This document shows, piece by piece, positions 6,528 through 10,865 of a stretch of DNA of 10,865 nucleotides; position 1 is the stretch's first letter; each line of letters begins with the position of its first letter. Location of the stretch: the NCBI GenBank assembly GCA_946059285.1, contig CAMGMW010000026.1:1-10865 (forward strand). The letters run 5' to 3'. Origin of the DNA: an uncultured Clostridia bacterium. GTDB taxonomy: Bacteria; Bacillota_A; Clostridia; Oscillospirales; Oscillospiraceae. The notes beneath the pieces were generated by a model. It ran no database searches and was not told the DNA's origin. It worked only from the letters and a program-made list of their open reading frames with translations. Made by a program: the position numbers and the translations under genes.

Positions 6528-7737
6528 TCCCCATTACCTTCCCGTCATAGATGTCCTCGGAGGTCAGGATGATCTGATCCTCCGGCCAGAGGTTTCCGGT
6601 GCTGGACTTGTCCAGCTCCACAATATAGCCGTTATTATATTCATAGAGGATATTCACGGGCTTCCAATTAGCCCGGACCCCCTCCAGCACATACACGCCG
6701 GCACTGCCGTCGCTGTAATACAGCGCCTGCGCCGGCACATGCAGTCCGGAATAGGAGGAAAACACAATGTCCGCCGTCTGGCGGCGCAGAGCGGTCACAT
6801 CCTGCAGCAGCCGGTCACAGGAGAGTACCAGTATGCAGCTTCCGTCCGTATCCTCTCCAATCCGCTCGATGGTCATGGAAAGCTCCTGCAGAGACTCGGC
6901 GGCAAAGCTTACCGTTAGGCGGCCGCCGACCGCATAGCCCTCCAGCCGCTGGGTAGGGACTTCCGTCACAAAGTACCATGTTTGACCCAGAGCCAGCCTG
7001 CCGATTGCCTGATTTGATACCGCCTGCCGGAGATTCTCCGCAGAGCGAAGCTCTGCAAGGCTCATGGTCAGGATGCGCTCCAGCGTGAAAATGGTCTCAT
7101 AGCCGTCGACGACTTCGGAATAATAGCCGGAGCTGCTGACCGTTATGGGCGTTGCCGCCGCTGTTTGCACGGAAAGCCGGGAAATACTTTCGAGTATCTC
7201 ACTGATTTTTGCCTGAATATGTGCGGTGTCTGTCTCGTCCACACAGCGGCGCAAAACGCGGGGCTGCAATTCCACCGCCGGTGCGCTTGCCGCATCCAGC
7301 TTCTGCTGCGCGGCGTAGGTAACTGTCTGGAGCAAAAGCGATTTGATCTGCTCATCCAGCGCGGCATTGTCACTGCCGCCGGTACCCTCGGCGGCATACT
7401 GAAGCTGCTCCAGTTGAGCCTGCAGCGCAGTCTGCCGTTGCCTTTGTGCTCTTGCCTCCGCTGTGGGATAGGCGGTCGCAACGCTTTGACCGCTGCCGAC
7501 ATGCTCACCCTCTGTACGCTCGCAGACCACCACGGCCTGCTCCGCCAGAAGTATTTTTTCCGAACGCACCACAAAGCCGGAAACGGTTTGCCCGTCGCCG
7601 ACTTCGCAGCTTGCCGCAACCTCGATCGCATAACTGCTGCCCCGGCTTAAAAGCACCGAGAACAGCACATATGACGCAACGACGGCTACCAGCACAATAG
7701 ATATGATTTTTAAGTACACTTCGCCCTGCTTTTTCAT
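6517..7737 (-). CDS. HlyD-like membrane-anchored protein (periplasmic adaptor type), function unknown
   Basis: A 406-residue protein with one N-terminal transmembrane helix (about 9-30, after MKKQGEVYLK) and a large extracytoplasmic part. After the helix comes a beta-rich piece with VSGFVVRSEKIL (52-63), then an alanine/glutamine-rich helical stretch (about 92-195, interrupted near 115-125), then VSSSGYYSEVVDGYE (200-214), and a C-terminal beta-rich domain with VPAQALYY (334-341) and GVYVLEG. Two barrel-sandwich halves around a helical hairpin is the plan of HlyD/RND membrane fusion proteins. No transporter gene is nearby, and similarity to a specific exporter is not visible. AGGAG is 6 bases before the ATG. 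It lies between hfq and yggS and overlaps yggS by 11 bases, so a role linked to the envelope or division is possible but inferred only from position. Confidence 0.7.
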   Translation of the reverse strand: MKKQGEVYLKIISIVLVAVVASYVLFSVLLSRGSSYAIEVAASCEVGDGQTVSGFVVRSEKILLAEQAVVVCERTEGEHVGSGQSVATAYPTAEARAQRQRQTALQAQLEQLQYAAEGTGGSDNAALDEQIKSLLLQTVTYAAQQKLDAASAPAVELQPRVLRRCVDETDTAHIQAKISEILESISRLSVQTAAATPITVSSSGYYSEVVDGYETIFTLERILTMSLAELRSAENLRQAVSNQAIGRLALGQTWYFVTEVPTQRLEGYAVGGRLTVSFAAESLQELSMTIERIGEDTDGSCILVLSCDRLLQDVTALRRQTADIVFSSYSGLHVPAQALYYSDGSAGVYVLEGVRANWKPVNILYEYNNGYIVELDKSSTGNLWPEDQIILTSEDIYDGKVMGNDS

Positions 7738-7752
7738 CGGTAGCTCCTATCC

Positions 7753-7769
7753 TCCGCCAAAGCGGCGGA
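7753..7769 (-). other. Small GC hairpin just before the ribosome binding site of the HlyD-like gene
   Basis: On the minus strand TCCGCC-GCTTT-GGCGGA forms a 6-bp stem in the 56-base gap after hfq, five bases upstream of the AGGAG. There is no T-tract, so it is not an intrinsic terminator. It could modulate translation or processing between hfq and the next gene, or have no function. Confidence 0.4.
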
Positions 7770-7793
7770 AGCGACACCGCAGGACCTCCAAGA

Positions 7794-8015
7794 TTATGCG
7801 GGGAAACGGATCGGCTGTATTGGCACAAGCGTAGAGATCGCGTGCTTGTAGATCATCTGCTGCCGCCCCTCCGAGCTGAGCACGACAATGAAGCTGTCAA
7901 AGCCGGTCACGATACCCTTCATCTGAAAACCGTTCATCAGGAACATGGTGACGGGAATGTGCTCCTTGCGTACCTCGTTGAGAATGAGATCCTGCAAATT
8001 TTCTGTGTTTGCCAT
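7794..8015 (-). CDS. hfq: RNA chaperone Hfq
   Basis: A 73-residue Sm-like protein that forms hexameric rings and binds small RNAs and mRNAs. The proximal-face Q8 and D9 occur in [13 protein letters not shown]. The Sm1 motif covers about 20-47 ([27 protein letters not shown]) and the Sm2 motif is YKHAIS (56-61), the Hfq signature. The C-terminus is short ([11 protein letters not shown]), as in Gram-positive Hfq. The start ATG has AGAGG 8 bases upstream. It follows miaA by 39 bases, the classic miaA-hfq pairing also seen in Proteobacteria. The ribosome binding site is involved in a perfect inverted repeat (8017-8045). Confidence 0.97.
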   Translation of the reverse strand: MANTENLQDLILNEVRKEHIPVTMFLMNGFQMKGIVTGFDSFIVVLSSEGRQQMIYKHAISTLVPIQPIRFPA

Positions 8016-8016
8016 C

Positions 8017-8045
8017 GGTATTACCTCTTTTCTGTTTGTAATACC
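8017..8045 (-). promoter_or_regulatory. Hairpin over the hfq ribosome binding site
   Basis: On the minus strand GGTATTAC (8045-8038) and GTAATACC (8024-8017) are perfect complements, enclosing the 13-base loop AAACAGAAAAGAG. The Shine-Dalgarno AGAGG (8028-8024) spans the loop and the first base of the 3' arm, and the spacer forms the rest of that arm, ending one base before the ATG. Such a structure could limit hfq translation. The purine-only stretch resembles the A-rich or AG-repeat sequences that Hfq distal faces bind, so autoregulation is a reasonable inference. Confidence 0.6.
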
Positions 8046-8054
8046 TGCATTTTA

Positions 8055-8990
8055 TCAAAATGTGCTGTCAAAAGCTGTCACATACTGTCGAGCGGTGAGA
8101 AAAATCTCCTCCCACGGCGCCTCCGCCTCGATCCAGTGCACATCGGGATTGCGGCGGAACCAGGTCAGCTGCCGCTTCGCATAGCGGCGGGAAAGCAACT
8201 GGATGCTTGCTTTCGCTTCCTCCAGCGTGCATTCACCCCGCAGCATGCCTAGCAGCTCCTTATAGCCGATGGCCTGCAATGCGGTGGCCTTTTCGGAAAC
8301 ACCGCTTTCCACAAGCCGCCGCACCTCATCCACCAGCCCTGCCCTCAGCATTTCCTCTACTCTCCGGTCGATGCGGTCGTAGAGGGTTTGCCGACGGGAA
8401 AAGGTCAGCCCAAGCCAGAGCGGATGGTATTTCGGCGGCCGGAGCTTGGACAGACGGTTGTGCTCCGTGATGGTTTTTCCGGTCTCCTGATATACCTCCA
8501 AGGCACGGATGATGCGTTTTTGATTTGACGGATGCAGCGCGGCGGCTGCCTCGGGATCGACTTCGCGGAGCTGTGCGAGCACCGTCTCGATGCCCTGCTC
8601 CTGCGCCTGCCTCGTCAGCGCCTCGCGCCGTCCGGTTTCGGGATACGGCGCGAACTGCCGTCCCAGAATCAGAGAATCAACATACAGCCCCGTCCCGCCG
8701 ACCAGAATCACGGGCTTTCCACGTGCAAGGATGTCCCGTACGCAGCGGTCGGCGTCTTGCACATAGCGGCTGACGGAATAATCCTCCCGCGGGTCAAGAA
8801 AGTCCAGCATATGGTGGGGTATGCCCTGCATTTCCTCTTCTGTGGGCTTTGCCGTGCCGATGTCCATACCGCGGTAGAGCTGCATGGAATCGAAAGAGAC
8901 GACCTCTGCGCCCAGCGCCTGAGCCAATGCAATGGACAGACGGGTTTTGCCGGAAGCGGTGGGACCGACGATACAAACGATTTTATCCAT
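8055..8990 (-). CDS. miaA: tRNA dimethylallyltransferase
   Basis: A 311-residue enzyme that transfers dimethylallyl from DMAPP to N6 of A37 in tRNAs reading UNN codons. It has the P-loop GPTASGKT (9-16), DSMQLYRGMDIGTAKP (34-49), HHMLDF..P (59-67), GGTGLYV (98-104), NQKRIIRALEV (156-166), QAIGYKE (239-245) and RRYAKRQLTWFRR (268-280), the full set of MiaA signatures at normal family length. The ATG is one base after the mutL stop, with AGAGGG inside the mutL end as its ribosome binding site, so it is likely co-transcribed and coupled to mutL. hfq follows. Confidence 0.97.
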   Translation of the reverse strand: MDKIVCIVGPTASGKTRLSIALAQALGAEVVSFDSMQLYRGMDIGTAKPTEEEMQGIPHHMLDFLDPREDYSVSRYVQDADRCVRDILARGKPVILVGGTGLYVDSLILGRQFAPYPETGRREALTRQAQEQGIETVLAQLREVDPEAAAALHPSNQKRIIRALEVYQETGKTITEHNRLSKLRPPKYHPLWLGLTFSRRQTLYDRIDRRVEEMLRAGLVDEVRRLVESGVSEKATALQAIGYKELLGMLRGECTLEEAKASIQLLSRRYAKRQLTWFRRNPDVHWIEAEAPWEEIFLTARQYVTAFDSTF

Positions 8991-8991
8991 G

Positions 8992-10865
8992 CTATGCCCT
9001 CTTGAACTGCCGCTCGAGCTGTTTGGCGGTCAGGGTGATGCAAACGGGCCTGCCGTGAGGACAGTACTTGATGTCGTCTCTGGAAAGGACCTCCCGTACC
9101 AACTGCTCCAGCTCTCTGCCGTCCGTATGCCGACCGCCCTTGATGGCGGCTTTACAGGCAACGGTGTGCAGCATGGTGTCCCGCAGGGTATTCGGATCGA
9201 CGTGCTTTCCGTTCAGCAGATCTCCCGCCAACGCTGTCAGGCTCACCTCCGCCTGTTCCGGGGTAAGCTCCGCCGGGATCTGACGGATGGCAACCGTGCC
9301 GTTGCCGTAATCAGAAATTTCAAAGCCGCATTGCAGCAGCAGCGCCTCGTTTTCCAAAAGGATCGCCGCTTCCTCCCTGTCGGGTGTGCAGACGATGGGC
9401 TGCAGCAGCAACTGGGACATGATCGGCTCAGTCTGCCTGCGAAATTTTTCAAACAAGATGCGTTCATGGGCGGCGTGCTTGTCAATCAACAAAACCGTAT
9501 CGCCCTGCTCCACAATGATATAAGTGTCCAGTACTTCCCCCACGAGGCGAAATTCCTGCGTTTTCATCGGCAGCTCCTGCTGTACCGGCTGCGGCGTGCT
9601 TGCCTTCGCGGGAACGGCAGGCGTTGTCCGGACCGCTTCCGGCTTCTGCCGGTTCCCTCTTGGGGGAGCTGCCGGCGCTGTTCGAAGTGTTTCCGACAAC
9701 GGTATGGGACTGCGCACAGCGGCGGTTGGCTTTGCTGGCGCCTCTTTCAAGACCTCGGAAAAGGCGCGGTAGTCCTCCGCCGTCATGGTACGGAAGAACT
9801 CCTGCTTCGGCGCGGGCTTCGCGGTTTTTGGCTTGGGTGCGGGAGGCGCGGCGACAGCGGAGCTTTCTTGCTTCGGAAGCTGCATTGAGACACGACCGGA
9901 GACCTGCCCCAACGCGCCCAGTACGCCATAGTGGATGCAGTCGAAAATTTCCTGCTCGCGAAGGAACTTGACCTCCGTTTTGGCAGGATGGACATTCACA
10001 TCCACCAGATGCTCCGGCAGAGTCAGATGCAGCACGCACGACGGGTACCGCCCGATCATGATCTGATTCTTATATGCCTCCTCCAGCGCGGCGGTCATAG
10101 ACTTTGAGCGCACATGCCGCCCGTTGACGAAAAAGATCTGATTTCCTCGTGTACCGCGGGTGGCGGTCGGCAGGGAGACAAAGCCGGACAGCGCGTTCGC
10201 CTCCCAATGGCTGTCCACAGGGACCAGGTTCTGTGCTGCCTGTCTGCCCAAAACGGCATAGATCGCGCTTATAAGCTGCCCGTCGCCCGCAGTATGGAAC
10301 TGCTCTTGCCCGTCCCGAATGACGCGGATGGATACCTCCGGGTGTGCCAGCGCCAGCCGCTGCACGGCGGCAAGCAGCGCCGAGCCCTCCACGGCATCCC
10401 GCTTCATAAATTTCAGACGTGCAGGCGTGTTGTAGAACAGATCCCGCACGATGATGGTCGTTCCGTTCGGGCAGCCCGCCTCGCTGCGTTCCGTGACCGT
10501 GCCGGCCTCCAGATGTACGCTGGTGCCGAAGGCTGCATCGGCGGTTTTGGTTAAGAGATCGATACGCGAGACGGACGCGATTGCCGCCAGCGCCTCGCCG
10601 CGGAAGCCAAGCGTGTGGATTGCCTCCAGATCCTGCGCGCTGCGCAGCTTGCTGGTGGCATGGCGCAGAAAGGCGGTTTCGACATCTTCCGCTTCAATGC
10701 CGCAGCCGTCGTCGGTAACGCGCAGAAAGGTCATGCCTCCGTTTTGCAACTCTACGGTGATGTTCTTTGCCCCCGCGTCGATGGCGTTTTCCACCAGCTC
10801 CTTGGCGGCACTGGCGGGACGTTCCACCACCTCTCCGGCGGCAATCAGGTCGGCAACATGGGAGG
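8992..10865 (-). CDS. mutL: DNA mismatch repair protein MutL (5' end beyond the window)
   Basis: MutL is the GHKL-ATPase matchmaker that couples MutS mismatch recognition to strand incision. The frame runs off the right edge: codons before the internal GTG at 10830 already read SHVADLIAAGEVVERP, the conserved MutL N-terminus, so the true start lies just outside and perhaps ten residues are missing. Numbering from that GTG, ATPase motifs are ELVENAIDAGA (11-21), DDGCGI (40-45), HATSKL (57-62), GFRGEAL (75-81), GTTIIVRDLFYNTPARLKF (123-141). A proline/alanine-rich linker spans about 320-420. The C-terminal domain has DKHAAHERILFE (450-461), fitting the DQHA(X)2E(X)4E endonuclease motif with K for Q, plus ACKAAIKGG (558-566) and CPHGRP (590-595). 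It is therefore the endonuclease type of bacteria lacking MutH. mutS is probably upstream, outside the window. Confidence 0.96.
   Translation of the reverse strand, partial: SHVADLIAAGEVVERPASAAKELVENAIDAGAKNITVELQNGGMTFLRVTDDGCGIEAEDVETAFLRHATSKLRSAQDLEAIHTLGFRGEALAAIASVSRIDLLTKTADAAFGTSVHLEAGTVTERSEAGCPNGTTIIVRDLFYNTPARLKFMKRDAVEGSALLAAVQRLALAHPEVSIRVIRDGQEQFHTAGDGQLISAIYAVLGRQAAQNLVPVDSHWEANALSGFVSLPTATRGTRGNQIFFVNGRHVRSKSMTAALEEAYKNQIMIGRYPSCVLHLTLPEHLVDVNVHPAKTEVKFLREQEIFDCIHYGVLGALGQVSGRVSMQLPKQESSAVAAPPAPKPKTAKPAPKQEFFRTMTAEDYRAFSEVLKEAPAKPTAAVRSPIPLSETLRTAPAAPPRGNRQKPEAVRTTPAVPAKASTPQPVQQELPMKTQEFRLVGEVLDTYIIVEQGDTVLLIDKHAAHERILFEKFRRQTEPIMSQLLLQPIVCTPDREEAAILLENEALLLQCGFEISDYGNGTVAIRQIPAELTPEQAEVSLTALAGDLLNGKHVDPNTLRDTMLHTVACKAAIKGGRHTDGRELEQLVREVLSRDDIKYCPHGRPVCITLTAKQLERQFKRA

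Noticed and set aside
8992..10830. MutL starting at the GTG at 10830
   Set aside because: The frame stays open to the window edge, and the codons upstream encode the conserved MutL N-terminus, so the gene is simply cut by the window.
1..10865. CRISPR array, tRNA/rRNA, phage or toxin-antitoxin system
   Set aside because: No direct-repeat/spacer array, no cloverleaf or rRNA sequence, and no integrase, transposase or paired small antisense-type genes were seen.

Overview
The window looks like chromosomal DNA of a low-to-moderate GC Gram-positive bacterium of the Clostridia, probably Oscillospiraceae-like. This rests on the gene order mutL-miaA-hfq followed by yggS-sepF-divIVA-ileS, a tRNA-sensing T-box leader in front of ileS, a MutL that carries the endonuclease motif, and strong GGAGG-type ribosome binding sites. 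The family-level guess is inference; Firmicute/Clostridia is well supported. Every confident gene lies on the minus strand, so the window is read from its right end to its left.

Right part (10865 to 6517): mismatch-repair mutL (its 5' end is cut by the window edge), then miaA (tRNA A37 prenylation) one base after the mutL stop, then hfq 39 bases on, then a single-pass membrane protein resembling a HlyD-type membrane fusion protein. The hfq ribosome binding site sits in the loop of a perfect 8-bp hairpin whose loop is purine-rich, a candidate autoregulatory site. Middle part (6527 to 4368): yggS/ylmE (PLP homeostasis), sepF (FtsZ anchor) and divIVA (polar/septal coiled coil). This is the Gram-positive division cluster, but without the ylmG and ylmH genes that often lie between sepF and divIVA; their place is taken by 150 bases holding three hairpins.

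Left-middle (4367 to 1027): a 542-base gap holds a well-formed T-box riboswitch with an isoleucine AUC specifier, followed by ileS. The T-box has one clear oddity. About 149 bases, most of them a roughly 126-bp imperfect palindrome that looks like two inverted REP-type half units, lie inside the antiterminator loop, and both antiterminator arms and the terminator remain intact.

Left end (1 to 970): beyond a strong hairpin after ileS there is a visibly more AT-rich patch. It holds a two-helix membrane protein of unknown function, driven by a consensus sigma-A promoter. After it comes what appears to be a frameshifted, truncated remnant of an acyl-carrier-protein-like gene, then a 20-bp-stem terminator. 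I found no rRNA, tRNA, CRISPR array, transposase or phage genes. The best candidates for something undescribed are the palindrome-invaded T-box, the carrier-protein remnant and the hfq leader hairpin.
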